From Streptacidiphilus albus JL83 (GTDB lineage: Bacteria; Actinomycetota; Actinomycetes; Streptomycetales; Streptomycetaceae): DNA of 64,000 bases. Each line of letters starts with the position of its first letter. Position 1 is the first letter of the stretch. Below the pieces are notes generated by a model. It saw only the letters and a program-made list of their open reading frames with translations. It ran no database searches and was not told the origin of the DNA. The stretch is from assembly GCF_000744705.1 (NCBI RefSeq), contig NZ_JQML01000001.1, positions 4,102,017 through 4,166,016 on the forward strand. Reading direction: 5' to 3'. Positions 30,911 to 39,530 of the stretch are shown here, in pieces. The translations under genes were made by a program, and so were the position numbers.

Positions 30911-31999
30911 TCAGAAGACCAGCACCGCCCGGGCCACCCGGGCGTGGTGGGTGTCGTCGGCGGCCCGGTCGAAGTCGTCCACCGGATAGGTGGCGGTGAC
31001 CAGTTCGTCCAGCAGCAGCCGGCCCGAGCGGTACAGCCCGACATAGCGCGGGATGTCGGTCTGCGGACGCGAGGAGCCGTAGCGGCAGCCGAGGATCGAC
31101 TTGTCCAGGAACAGCTCCGCCGGGCGGAAGCCGGCCTCCGTCGTCGGCGGGGTCATCCCCAGCAGCACCGCCTGGCCGTGCCGGTCGAGCAGGTCGATCG
31201 CCTGCCGGACCAGCGTCGGGCTGCCGACGCACTCGAAGGCGTGGTCGACCCCGGTCGGCAGCAGCGCCCGGACCGCCTCGACCGTGCTGCCGCCCGCCTC
31301 GGCCACCGCCCTGGCGTCGATGAAGTCGGTCGCGCCGAAGGTCCGGGCGACCTCCTCCTTGGCGGCCACCGCGTCCACCGCGACGATCCGCGAGGCTCCG
31401 GCGATCCGCGCGCCCTGGACGACGTTGAGCCCGATCCCGCCGCAACCGATCACCAGCACCGTGTCGCCCAGGCCGACCCGGGCCCGGTTCAGCACCGCGC
31501 CGACGCCGGTCACCACGCTGCAGCCGATCAGCGCGGCCGAGGCGAAGGGGATCTCCGGGTCGATCCGGACCGCCTGCACCGCCTTCACCACCGTCCGTTC
31601 GGCGAAGACCGAGGCCGAGGCGAAGTTGTGGAGCGGGGTGTTCGGCTCCGAGGCGCGGGTGAACGGCTTGGTCGGCCGGCCGATGGCGAACCGGCACATG
31701 GTCGGCCGCCCCTGCCCGCACTCCGGGCAGGCGCCGCAGTTGGCGATGGTGGACAGCGCGACATGGTCGCCCGGGGCGACGTTGGCGACGCCCTCGCCGA
31801 CGGCCTCGACCGTGCCCGCGCCCTCGTGGCCGAGGACCACCGGGACCGGGAACGGGATCGTCCCGTTGATCACCGACAGGTCGCTGTGGCAGAGCCCGGC
31901 GGCGGCGATCCGCACCAGGACCTCGCCAGGACCCGGGTCGCGGACCGCGAGATCGTCCACCACCCGGGCCGCCCTGCCGTCGAAGATGACGCCTTTCAT
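30911..31999 (-). CDS. Zn-dependent alcohol dehydrogenase (MDR family)
   Basis: This medium-chain NAD(P)-dependent alcohol dehydrogenase has 362 residues. The catalytic zinc site is Cys37-His38 with His58-Glu59 (LGHEGAG). The structural zinc uses Cys88, 91, 94 and 102. The Rossmann motif GCGGIG lies near residue 186. It is the last gene of a four-gene minus-strand operon (SDR, acyl-CoA dehydrogenase, aldehyde dehydrogenase, this). A primary-alcohol to aldehyde step feeding the adjacent aldehyde dehydrogenase is the obvious inference. ATG 31999 has GAGGGGAA upstream. The actual substrate is unknown. Confidence 0.9.
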   Translation of the reverse strand: MKGVIFDGRAARVVDDLAVRDPGPGEVLVRIAAAGLCHSDLSVINGTIPFPVPVVLGHEGAGTVEAVGEGVANVAPGDHVALSTIANCGACPECGQGRPTMCRFAIGRPTKPFTRASEPNTPLHNFASASVFAERTVVKAVQAVRIDPEIPFASAALIGCSVVTGVGAVLNRARVGLGDTVLVIGCGGIGLNVVQGARIAGASRIVAVDAVAAKEEVARTFGATDFIDARAVAEAGGSTVEAVRALLPTGVDHAFECVGSPTLVRQAIDLLDRHGQAVLLGMTPPTTEAGFRPAELFLDKSILGCRYGSSRPQTDIPRYVGLYRSGRLLLDELVTATYPVDDFDRAADDTHHARVARAVLVF

Positions 32000-32028
32000 C
32001 GGTTCCCCTCACGGTTGGTGATGGTTGG

Positions 32029-33522
32029 TCAGGACTGCCAGACCAGCGCCTGCAGCTCGCTGTAGGCGTGCAGCGCGAAGGAGCCGCAGTCGCGGGCCAC
32101 CCCGCTCTGCTTGAAGCCGCCGAAGGGCGCCTCCGGGTGGCGCTGGACGGTGTTGATGCCGACGCTGCCGCTGCGCAGCCGCCCGGCGAGGGCGTAGGCG
32201 CGGGCGGTGTCGCGGGAGAAGACGTAGTCGTAGAGGCCGAACTCGGTGGAGTTGGCCAGTGCGACGGCCTCCTCCTCCTCGTCGAAGGGCAGCACCACCA
32301 CGACCGGTCCGAAGATCTCCTCGCGGGCCGCCGCCATCCCCGGGGTGACGTCGGCCAGCAGCGTCGGGGCGACGTAGAAGCCGGTCCCGGGGACGGCCTG
32401 GGCGCCCTCGACCCGCTCCTTGCGGGTGCCGCCGGCGACCAGCCGCGCGCCCTCGGCCAGCGCCCCGGCGATGTACCCCTCCACCCGGTCCCGGTGCGCG
32501 GCGGTGATCAGCGGGCCGACCACCGTGCCCGGCAGCAGCGGGTCGCCGAGCGGCAGCGCCGCGGCGAAGCGGGCCAGTCCGGCCAGCAGCTCCTCCTGGC
32601 GTGAGCGGTGGACCAGCACCCGGGTCGGCGCGGTGCAGATCTGCCCGGAGTGGAAGGCCCAGGTCGAGCCGACGGCCGGGACCACCTGGGCCAGGTCGGC
32701 GTCGGCCAGCACCACCGCCGCGCCCTTGCCGCCGAGTTCCAGCAGCAGCCGCTTCATGCTCGCCCCGCCGTCCGCGGCGATCCGTCGGCCGACCCCGGTC
32801 GAGCCGGTGAAGCTGACCATGTCGACCTCGGGCGAGGCCACCAGCGCCGCCCCGACCCCGGGGCCGGAGCCGGTGACGACATTGAGGATCCCGGGCGGCG
32901 CCCCCGCCTCCTCGAAGATCTCGCCCAGCCGCAGGCAGGTCAGCGGATCCTGCGGGGCCGGCTTGGCGACCACGGTGTTGCCCATCGCCAGCGCCGGCGC
33001 CAGCTTCCCGGCCAGGTTGACGATCGGGAAGTTGTAGGAGGTGATGCAGCCGACGACGCCGACGGGCCGGCGGGCGGCCACCGAGTTGGTCAGCCCCCCG
33101 GACGCCAGCGCGGTCGCGCCGACCGGCACCGGGGCGAAGGGGAGCAGCGCGGGTTCCAGCGCGCCCCTGGCGTAGCGGCGGAACCGGTCGGCGACCACCG
33201 GCAGTTGCATCGACGAGGCCACCCGGATGGTCGCCCCGGTCTCCTGCTGGAGCAGCGGCACGAAGTCCTCGACGTGCGCCAGCACCGCGTCCGCGATCCG
33301 CTCCAGCACGGCGGCGCGTTCGGCCGGGGAGGTCCGGGACCAGCCCTCGTAGGCCCGGCGGGCGGCGGCCACGGCGTCCGCCACGTCGGCGGCCGAGGCC
33401 TCGGGCGCGTGGCCGACCACCCGCTCGGTGGCCGGGTCGACGACGGGGTAGCTGCCGTCGCCGCCCTCGCGCCAGGCGCCGTCGATGTAGAGCCGGTGGG
33501 TGGCTGGGGTACTGCCGGTCAT
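32029..33522 (-). CDS. Aldehyde dehydrogenase (NAD(P)-dependent)
   Basis: This is a 497-residue member of the ALDH superfamily. The catalytic Cys296 lies in HSGQICTAPT, the general base Glu262 in LELGGKG, and the oxyanion Asn164 in TSYNFP. The cofactor motif FTGSTGVGRRI is at 239-249. All are intact and the length is standard. It oxidises an aldehyde to the acid, which would then need CoA activation by the ligase encoded at 42973. ATG 33522 has GGAAGGAA 4 nt upstream and lies 15 bp after the acyl-CoA dehydrogenase stop, so the two are cotranscribed. Confidence 0.93.
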   Translation of the reverse strand: MTGSTPATHRLYIDGAWREGGDGSYPVVDPATERVVGHAPEASAADVADAVAAARRAYEGWSRTSPAERAAVLERIADAVLAHVEDFVPLLQQETGATIRVASSMQLPVVADRFRRYARGALEPALLPFAPVPVGATALASGGLTNSVAARRPVGVVGCITSYNFPIVNLAGKLAPALAMGNTVVAKPAPQDPLTCLRLGEIFEEAGAPPGILNVVTGSGPGVGAALVASPEVDMVSFTGSTGVGRRIAADGGASMKRLLLELGGKGAAVVLADADLAQVVPAVGSTWAFHSGQICTAPTRVLVHRSRQEELLAGLARFAAALPLGDPLLPGTVVGPLITAAHRDRVEGYIAGALAEGARLVAGGTRKERVEGAQAVPGTGFYVAPTLLADVTPGMAAAREEIFGPVVVVLPFDEEEEAVALANSTEFGLYDYVFSRDTARAYALAGRLRSGSVGINTVQRHPEAPFGGFKQSGVARDCGSFALHAYSELQALVWQS

Positions 33523-33537
33523 GGCTTTCCTTCCGGG

Positions 33538-34767
33538 TCACGGCTGGTCGGGGCGCGGGTCCTGGTTGGTCGGGGCGGCCGCCGGTTGCGGGCGCGGCTC
33601 GCGGGGCAGTCGGAGCACCCGCTCGGCGATGAGGTTGCGCTGGACCTGGTCGCTGCCGCCGTAGACGGTGTCCGCCCGGGAGAACAGCAGCCGGTGCTGG
33701 TCGGCGGTGAGCGGGTAGCGGCCGGGGAGGTGGGGGCCGGGGGCGGTCGCCCCGGCCGGGCCGAGGACCGCCAGCGCCAGCTCGCCGAGCCGCTGGTGCC
33801 AGCCGCCCCACAGCAGCTTGGCCACCGCCGCCGAGCCCGGCTCGGCGGTGCCGAGGGTGCGCAGCGCATTGCAGCGCAGCGCGTGCAGGTCGGCCCACTG
33901 CCGGGTGAGCCGCTCCCGCAGCACCGGGTCGCCGACCGCGCCGGTCCGCACCGCCGTGGCCAGCACCGCCTCGAACTCCCGGGCGTAGCCGATCTGCCGG
34001 CCCAGCATCCCCGCGCCGCGCTCGAAGGAGAGCAGCGCCATCGCCACCCGCCAGCCGTCCCCGGGCGCGCCGAGGACGTCGGCGGCGGCGGCCCGCGCAC
34101 CGTCGAAGAAGACCTCGCTGAACTCGGACGCCCCGTCCAGCTGCCGGATCGGCCGCACCTCGATCCGGTCCGGCTGGTCCATCGGCAGCAGCAGCAGGCT
34201 CAGCCCGTGGTGCCGGTGCGAGCCCGGTTCGGTCCGGGCCAGGACGAAGCACCAGTCGGCCCACTGCGAGAGCGAGGTCCAGGTCTTCTGCCCGGTCACC
34301 AGCCAGTCCGCGTCCGCAGCTCCGGTCTCGCGCCGGGCGCCGGTGCGGACGGCCGCCAGGTCGGAGCCGGCCCCCGGCTCGCTGTAGCCCTGGCACCAGA
34401 TCTCCGTGCCCGCCGCGATCGGCGGCAGGAAGCGCTCCCGCTGCGCCCTGCTGCCGAAGCGCAGCAGCGTCGGCGCGAGCAGGTGCTCGCCGACGATGCC
34501 CAGCGGGGCCGGGCCCCGGGCGCGGGCGTACTCCTCGGCCCAGACCACCTGCCGGGTGAGCGCGCCCTCGGACCAGCCCAGGCCGATCCAGCCGCCGGCC
34601 CCCAACTCCTGCTCCCAGGACCGGCGCCGGTCGGGGTCGAGCTCGGTCGGGCCGACGTCGGTGCACAGGTCGGCGAAGGGCGCACCGGCGCCGTCCAGCC
34701 GCTCGGCCAGCCAGGTCCGCGCCCGCGCGCGGAACGCCTCGTCCTCGGCGCTGAAGGAGAAGTCCAT
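33538..34767 (-). CDS. Acyl-CoA dehydrogenase (FadE-like)
   Basis: This FAD enzyme introduces a double bond alpha-beta to a CoA thioester. The 409 residues begin MDFSFSAEDEAFRARAR. They carry the signature EIWCQGYSEPGAGSDLAAVRTGA, then QKTWTSLSQWADWCFVLART and the C-terminal VYGGSDQVQRNLIAERVLRLP. The form resembles actinobacterial acyl-CoA dehydrogenases from sterol and terpenoid clusters more than those of straight-chain beta-oxidation, but I cannot define the substrate. ATG 34767 has GGGAAGGGA upstream. A frame extending to 35373 is the SDR gene out of phase. It is the second gene of the operon. Confidence 0.9.
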   Translation of the reverse strand: MDFSFSAEDEAFRARARTWLAERLDGAGAPFADLCTDVGPTELDPDRRRSWEQELGAGGWIGLGWSEGALTRQVVWAEEYARARGPAPLGIVGEHLLAPTLLRFGSRAQRERFLPPIAAGTEIWCQGYSEPGAGSDLAAVRTGARRETGAADADWLVTGQKTWTSLSQWADWCFVLARTEPGSHRHHGLSLLLLPMDQPDRIEVRPIRQLDGASEFSEVFFDGARAAAADVLGAPGDGWRVAMALLSFERGAGMLGRQIGYAREFEAVLATAVRTGAVGDPVLRERLTRQWADLHALRCNALRTLGTAEPGSAAVAKLLWGGWHQRLGELALAVLGPAGATAPGPHLPGRYPLTADQHRLLFSRADTVYGGSDQVQRNLIAERVLRLPREPRPQPAAAPTNQDPRPDQP

Positions 34768-34811
34768 CTCGGTGGTCGGTCCCTTCCCTGGTCGACTGCC
34801 GGGTGGGGCGG

Positions 34812-35720
34812 TCAGGCGTTGGGGCGCTGCTTGGCCGCGGCGGCCCGCGCCATCGCGTCCAGTTGGGCGAGCATCGGCATCGGGTCGCTGCCCACCGCCC
34901 CCGGCAGCGCCTCGGCGATGCGCTCCGGCGTCCAGCCGCCGCCCTCGGCGTACATCGAGCGGAGTTCGCGCGGCTGCGCCCAGACCGCGATCTTCGGGCC
35001 GGCGACGGTGTAGACCTGCCCGGTGATCCCGGCGGCCCGCGCCGAGAGCAGGTAGACCACGAGGGCGGCGACGTCCTCGGGCTCGCCGATCTCGGTGAGC
35101 TCCATCGGGACGTTGGCGGACATCCGGGTCCGGGCCACCGGGGCCACGCAGTTGGCGGTCACCCCGTACTTGTGCAGCCCGAGCGCGGCGCTGCGGACCA
35201 GCGAGATGACACCGCCCTTGGCCGCGCTGTAGTTGGCCTGGCTGACGCTCCCGGTGTGGTTGCCGCTGGTGAAGCCGACCAGCGTGCCGCCGCCCTGGGC
35301 CCGCATCAGCGCGGCGGCGGCGCGGAAGACGGTGAAGGTGCCCTTGAGGTGGGTGTCGACGACGCCGTCCCACTCCTCCTCGGACATGTTGAACAGCATC
35401 CGCTCGCGCAGGATGCCGGCCACGCAGACGACGCCGTCCAGCCGGCCCCAGCGCTCGACCGCGGCGGCGACCACCCGGGCTCCCCCGGCCATGGTGGAGA
35501 CGTCGTCGGCGACCGCCACCGCCTCGCCCCCGGCCGCCTCGATCTCCTTGACCACGGCCGCCGCGACCTCGCTGGTCGGGTTTCCGCCGTCCATGGCGAC
35601 GCCGTAGTCGTTGACGACCACCCTGGCCCCCTCCGCGGCGCAGCCGAGCGCGACCGCGCGGCCGATCCCGCGCCCCGCGCCGGTCACCGCGATCACCCGG
35701 CCTTGCAGGAAGTCACCCAC
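34812..35720 (-). CDS. Short-chain dehydrogenase/reductase, 3-hydroxyacyl-CoA type
   Basis: This is a 302-residue SDR. The nucleotide motif TGAGRGIGRAVAL is at 13-25, with NDYGVAMDGG following strand 2 as in 17-beta-hydroxysteroid dehydrogenase type 4 and multifunctional beta-oxidation enzymes. The catalytic Ser, Tyr and Lys are in GFTSGNHTGSVSQANYSAAK. About 50 extra C-terminal residues (SMYAEGGGWTPERIAEALP) match that subgroup. It probably oxidises a 3-hydroxyacyl-CoA. GTG 35720 has GAGGAGGGG about 8 nt upstream. It is the first gene of the operon, and operator-like repeats lie directly upstream. Confidence 0.9.
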   Translation of the reverse strand: MGDFLQGRVIAVTGAGRGIGRAVALGCAAEGARVVVNDYGVAMDGGNPTSEVAAAVVKEIEAAGGEAVAVADDVSTMAGGARVVAAAVERWGRLDGVVCVAGILRERMLFNMSEEEWDGVVDTHLKGTFTVFRAAAALMRAQGGGTLVGFTSGNHTGSVSQANYSAAKGGVISLVRSAALGLHKYGVTANCVAPVARTRMSANVPMELTEIGEPEDVAALVVYLLSARAAGITGQVYTVAGPKIAVWAQPRELRSMYAEGGGWTPERIAEALPGAVGSDPMPMLAQLDAMARAAAAKQRPNA

Positions 35721-35740
35721 GTCGTACCCCTCCTCAGGTT

Positions 35741-35757
35741 TCTGACGGACCGTTAGA
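35741..35757. promoter_or_regulatory. Operator-like inverted repeat A (CTGAC-N5-GTTAG)
   Basis: TCTGACGGACCGTTAGA starts 21 bp upstream of the SDR start. It shares the CTGAC-N5-GTCAG pattern with the sites at 35789, 42089 and 42941. The size suits a TetR-family dimer. Confidence 0.6.
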
Positions 35758-35788
35758 TTCTAGGAGCGAGGGCGGGGCGAGGCCATAG

Positions 35789-35804
35789 CTGAGTGGTCGT
35801 CAGA
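35789..35804. promoter_or_regulatory. Operator-like inverted repeat B (CTGAG-N5-GTCAG)
   Basis: CTGAGTGGTCGTCAGA keeps nine of ten fixed bases of the shared motif. It lies 65 bp before the cyclase-family gene and 32 bp from repeat A, so one divergent region would be controlled from both sides. Confidence 0.5.
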
Positions 35805-35868
35805 TTTCCCCGGCCCTGCTCGCGCCCACCGCACCGCTTCACACCCACCGCTACCGACGGAGGCACCC

Positions 35869-36807
35869 GTGGCCGCTCCCAACGACTTCGACGAGTTCCG
35901 CGAGATCGCCAAGCGCGTCAACAACTGGGGCCGCTGGGGCGCTTCGGACGAGATCGGCACACTGAACCTGATCACCCCGGAGGCGGTCCGCGCCGCCGTC
36001 GCGACGGTGCGCTCCGGCCGCCGGTTCCCGCTGGCGCTACCGCTCCGGCAGCAGGGCGTGCAGAACGGCCTGATCCCCGGCCGGGTCAACCCGCTGCACA
36101 CCATGACCGCGCTGAACTGGGAGATGTTCGGCCCCGGCGCCATCGCCACCAGCGACGACGTGGCCACCCTCGGACTCCAGGCCGGGACCCACTGGGACGG
36201 CCTCGGCCATGTCAGCCACGGCAACCGGATCTACAACAACCGGCCGGCCGACAGCGCGATCACCGCCCACGAGGGCGCGGTCCGCAGCGGCGTCGAGAAG
36301 GCCGGTCCGGTGCTCGGCCGGGGCGTGCTGCTGGACGTGGCCCGGGCCCTCGGAGCGGGCAGGCTGGAGCCGGGCCACCCGGTGACCGCCGAGGAGCTGG
36401 ACGCGGCCGAGGAACTGGCCGGGACCGAGGTCCGCAGCGGCGACCTGGTACTGGTGCGCACCGGGCAGGTCCAGCTGTACCTGGGCGGCGACCGGGACGC
36501 CTACGCCTTCCCCTCCCCCGGCCTCTCGCTGTCCACGCCGGCCTGGTTCCACGCCCGTGACGTGGCGGCGGTCGCCAACGACACCCTCACCTTCGAGATC
36601 TTCCCGCCCGAGATCGACGGCCTCTATCTGCCGGTGCACGCCCTGGACCTCGTGGAGATGGGCATGATGCAGGGCCAGAACTGGAACCTGGAGGCGCTGG
36701 CGGCGGACTGCGCCGAGGACGGGCAGTACGCGTTCCTGCTGTCCGCACCGCCGGAGCCCTTCGTCGGCGGCGTGGGGGCCCCGGTCGCCCCGGTCGCGGT
36801 CAAGTAG
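35869..36807 (+). CDS. Cyclase-family metal hydrolase (kynurenine formamidase-like)
   Basis: This 312-residue protein belongs to the Cyclase family (PF04199), which contains kynurenine formamidases and polyketide/isatin hydrolases. The metal motif H-W-D-G-x-G-H with a second His is intact (His108, Asp110, His114, His117). A later Glu lies in the C-terminal half (DLVEMGMMQGQNWN). These enzymes usually open amide or lactone rings. Start GTG 35869 (MAAPNDFDEF) has GGAGG 7 nt upstream. It diverges from the SDR operon and shares its operator region, so it is probably part of the same catabolic regulon. Confidence 0.85.
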   Translation: MAAPNDFDEFREIAKRVNNWGRWGASDEIGTLNLITPEAVRAAVATVRSGRRFPLALPLRQQGVQNGLIPGRVNPLHTMTALNWEMFGPGAIATSDDVATLGLQAGTHWDGLGHVSHGNRIYNNRPADSAITAHEGAVRSGVEKAGPVLGRGVLLDVARALGAGRLEPGHPVTAEELDAAEELAGTEVRSGDLVLVRTGQVQLYLGGDRDAYAFPSPGLSLSTPAWFHARDVAAVANDTLTFEIFPPEIDGLYLPVHALDLVEMGMMQGQNWNLEALAADCAEDGQYAFLLSAPPEPFVGGVGAPVAPVAVK

Positions 36808-37563
36808 CCGCCGAACCGGCCCACAGAACGGGTGGCGAGACGCCGTGCAGATCGGACGGCCTGCCCGGAGTCCCGCCACCCGGCCCCGACGCCTGGACTC
36901 CGTACGCATACGGACTCTGCCCTGACCCGCGCCGACCCGGCCCACTCTCGCCAAGGACGCTCCCCATCGACCAGTGGTCGAACACGCCCTCAACGTCCCC
37001 TCGCAGCGAGCCGTTGACTCCAAGCGTGATCAGCCGACCACGCCACGTCAATGCCTTGTCCGTGATTCGGATTGGTTGCGTACGCTTTCGGTCGTCGGGA
37101 AATTCGCAAGTTGGCCGGAATCGACCGGCCGTCACGCCGGGCCGGGACAACCCGCCGAATCGTTCCGCCCCACGGCTCCCACGCCGACCGTCGGCACTCG
37201 ATCATTCCACCGAATCAGGCTTCCCACCAGCATGCGGAGCAGGTCCGGAGGACCGTCGCGAGCCGCCCCGGCAGCCGACCCGATCGGTCCAGGCACCGGA
37301 CCGTGCGCGCACGTCCGCCGCCGCCCGTCGACCCTCCGGACCGGCCGGGGTTACCGGGGCGTATGCCGCCCGAGACCGAATTGTGGCCGAGCCGGAGCGG
37401 CCGACAGACCCCCGGAACGGCACGGCGGGCCCCGGCGAATGCCGCCGGACCGCCCACATAATTGCCGCTCGGTTTCCGCGCGGTGGCGGATTGCCGCAAT
37501 GGCGGAATACCGCAGCGGATTCACGGCGCCGCCGATATTCGGCGCGCTCCCGGCCGACGGACG
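36808..37563. other. Non-coding stretch with no supported gene
   Basis: These 756 bp after the cyclase gene have lower GC and no codon bias on either strand. Several long frames cross it (for example plus 37014-38180), but their products are Arg/Pro/Ser-rich and lack any recognisable domain. Patches with AT-rich promoter-like character occur near 37060-37110 and 37480-37540. I see no tRNA or known RNA. Confidence 0.6.
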
Positions 37564-37611
37564 GCGGTGCGGCGGTCGGGCGGTGCGGCGGTCCGGCAGT
37601 GCGGCGGTGGC
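37564..37611. repeat. Three 16-bp tandem repeats next to the HATPase stop
   Basis: GCGGTGCGGCGGTCGG, GCGGTGCGGCGGTCCG and GCAGTGCGGCGGTGGC lie head to tail, ending 3 bp past the HATPase gene's stop. Confidence 0.75.
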
Positions 37612-37614
37612 GGC

Positions 37615-38088
37615 TCAGCCCACCAGCAGATGGAGTCCGGGGACGCCGGCGCCCTGCCGGGCTTCGCCGGCGGTGCCGGCCGCGCTCTGCGGCTCGATCT
37701 CGCACCAGACGCGCTTCCCGACGCCGTCCGGGTGCCAGCCCCAACGGTCGGTCAGACACTCGACCAGTTCCAGGCCCCGGCCGTTGGTGGCCTCGCTGCG
37801 GGTGTGCCTCGGCAGCGGCGGCTGGTCGCTGGCGTCCGCGACCTCGACCCGGACCGGGCGCCGCTCCGCGTCCCGGCCGACCGGGAAGACCAGGCGCAGC
37901 ACGGCCGGTGAGCCGGTGTGCACCACCGCGTTGGTCACCAGTTCGGAGACCACCAGCACCAGCGTCTCGGCAAGCGGCGCGTCAGGGTCCACACCGCAGC
38001 TCTGCAATCGGGTCCGGGTCCAGCGCCGGGCTCGCCCGACCTCGGCCGGATCGGCCTGCACCGCGATCTGCACCTGTAGCACCTGCAC
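37615..38088 (-). CDS. RsbW-like ATP-binding regulator (HATPase)
   Basis: This 157-residue protein consists of one GHKL ATPase domain of the anti-sigma/serine-kinase type. The N-box is ELVTNAVVHTGS with Asn53, the Asp box VEVADAS lies around 81-87, and the glycine box NGRGLELVECL around 102-112. Members either phosphorylate STAS antagonists or sequester sigma factors. Streptomycetes have dozens, so the partner cannot be named; the STAS protein at 48221 is only a possibility. Start GTG 38088 has no good ribosome site. It interrupts the catabolic region and has its own 430-bp upstream spacer. Confidence 0.85.
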   Translation of the reverse strand: MQVLQVQIAVQADPAEVGRARRWTRTRLQSCGVDPDAPLAETLVLVVSELVTNAVVHTGSPAVLRLVFPVGRDAERRPVRVEVADASDQPPLPRHTRSEATNGRGLELVECLTDRWGWHPDGVGKRVWCEIEPQSAAGTAGEARQGAGVPGLHLLVG

Positions 38089-38525
38089 CGCTCACACCAC
38101 CCGTACTTGCGGGATCAGTCGTGCCTTGGAAAACACGGGGGTGCTGGGACTCTGCGGACAGCTTCCCTCCCCGGATCTGATCCAGGATGATTCGCCCACG
38201 CCGGCCGGAGCAAGCGCTTCAGGCATATTCCAACATTGGGACCGCCCCGGGGTGCATACTGCCCCCGCCGGCCCGACTGCCACTGCGGCGGACCGCGGCG
38301 GCGTCAGCGGAGGGCGCCCGACCTGCTGCGCAGGACGGTTCCTACGCCCTGCACGCCGAGACAGCTCCCGATTCGTCCGCACTCATGGAGCGTAGCCGAA
38401 CCGTAACCGGATCACCGGCAACCGGCTGGCGTCCGGACAAAACCACCCTTCCTACAAGTGTCCACAGTCTCCCCACAGTGGTCGTCACCCACCGTCGCCG
38501 CACCCGTCCCGCACAGCTGCCGCTG
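38089..38525. other. Upstream region of the HATPase gene, no supported CDS
   Basis: These 437 bp lie between the HATPase start and the end of the acyl-CoA dehydrogenase pair. The region is lower in GC, with AT-rich patches near 38130-38145 and 38395-38470 that may hold a promoter. A minus-strand frame of 44 codons (38092-38226) ends 3 nt before the HATPase start, but it lacks codon bias. Confidence 0.5.
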
Positions 38526-39530
38526 TCACAACAGCAACTGACGGGACAGCAGTTCGGCGCACTCCTCGCTGTCGGCGAAGCTGTGCTGCCACACCCAGGA
38601 ACGTTTCAGCAGGAGCTGGACGTCCGCCTCCCAGGTGAACCCCATTCCGCCGTGCACCTGGAGACAGTCGCGCGCGCCGCGCACCGCCGCCTCGTCGGCG
38701 AGCAGCTTCGCCCCGGCCACCGCCGCGCGGGCCGCGGGGGTCGCTCCGTCCGCGTCCAGCACCACCGCTGCCGCCCGCACCGCCACCCGGGCCGGTTCCA
38801 ACCGCGCCAGCATGTCGGCGCACAGGTGTTGCACCGCCTGGAAGGCCCCGATCGGTTGTCCGAACTGCTCGCGCCGCCCGGCGTGGACCACCGCCGACCT
38901 GACCGCCCGGTCCGCCAGCCCGACCTGCAGCGCGGCGGTCAGCAGCGTCCCCTCGGTCCACACCAGGGCGGCGTCGGCCCGGTCCAGGAGGGTGCCGGAC
39001 GGGAGCGCCGCGTCCACCCGCCACAGGGGGGTGAGCGGGTCGACCGCGCGCACCGGCTCCGCCCCGGCGGCCACCTCCGCCGGGTCGACCCGGCGCAGCT
39101 CGCCCGAGCCGGTGTCCAGGACCAGCAGCAGATCGAGCCTGGGCAACTGCTCGACCAGCAACGGGCCGCGCCCGGCCGGCAGCCGTACCAGCGCGGCCGT
39201 GCCGTCGAGCCCGAGCGCCCCGGCCAGTTCGGTGGCGACCAGCGGCCCGGGTACCAGTGCCCGTCCCAGCTCCTCGAAGACCAGCACCGCCTCGGCCAGT
39301 CCCAGCCCCAGCCCGTCCGAACCGGCCCGCCCGTCCGACCCGTCCGCCCCGTCGGGTCCGCGCAGCCCGAACACCCCCGCCCGTCGCAGCTCCGCCCAGA
39401 GGACGGGGTCGGGACCGCCGCCGTCATCGTCGACAGCGGCGCGCAGCCGCTCCGGCCCGAACCGGCCCGCCAGCAGCGCGCGTACCGCGGCCTGCAGCTC
39501 CCGCTGTTCGACCGTCAGTCGAAAGTCCAT
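38526..39530 (-). CDS. Acyl-CoA dehydrogenase, short partner subunit
   Basis: This 334-residue acyl-CoA dehydrogenase family protein is about 60 residues shorter than a full enzyme. The middle beta domain is reduced and the usual EPxAGSD flavin motif is missing. The C-terminal helical domain is clear (GAFQAVQHLCADMLARLEPARVA; LQVHGGMGFTWEADVQLLLKRSWVW). This matches the second chain of alpha2-beta2 heteromeric dehydrogenases such as ChsE1-ChsE2 of mycobacterial sterol breakdown, where FAD sits at the interface. ATG 39530 overlaps the stop of the longer partner by one base. It is the last gene of its operon. Confidence 0.85.
   Translation of the reverse strand: MDFRLTVEQRELQAAVRALLAGRFGPERLRAAVDDDGGGPDPVLWAELRRAGVFGLRGPDGADGSDGRAGSDGLGLGLAEAVLVFEELGRALVPGPLVATELAGALGLDGTAALVRLPAGRGPLLVEQLPRLDLLLVLDTGSGELRRVDPAEVAAGAEPVRAVDPLTPLWRVDAALPSGTLLDRADAALVWTEGTLLTAALQVGLADRAVRSAVVHAGRREQFGQPIGAFQAVQHLCADMLARLEPARVAVRAAAVVLDADGATPAARAAVAGAKLLADEAAVRGARDCLQVHGGMGFTWEADVQLLLKRSWVWQHSFADSEECAELLSRQLLL

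Noticed and set aside
37014-38180. 388-codon plus-strand frame over the spacer and HATPase gene
   Set aside because: Arg/Pro/Ser-rich, no ribosome site or domain, no codon bias; overlaps a clear HATPase on the other strand.
38092-38226. 44-codon minus-strand frame ending 3 nt before the HATPase start (possible coupled upstream frame)
   Set aside because: Third-position GC is far below that of real genes here and there is no ribosome site.
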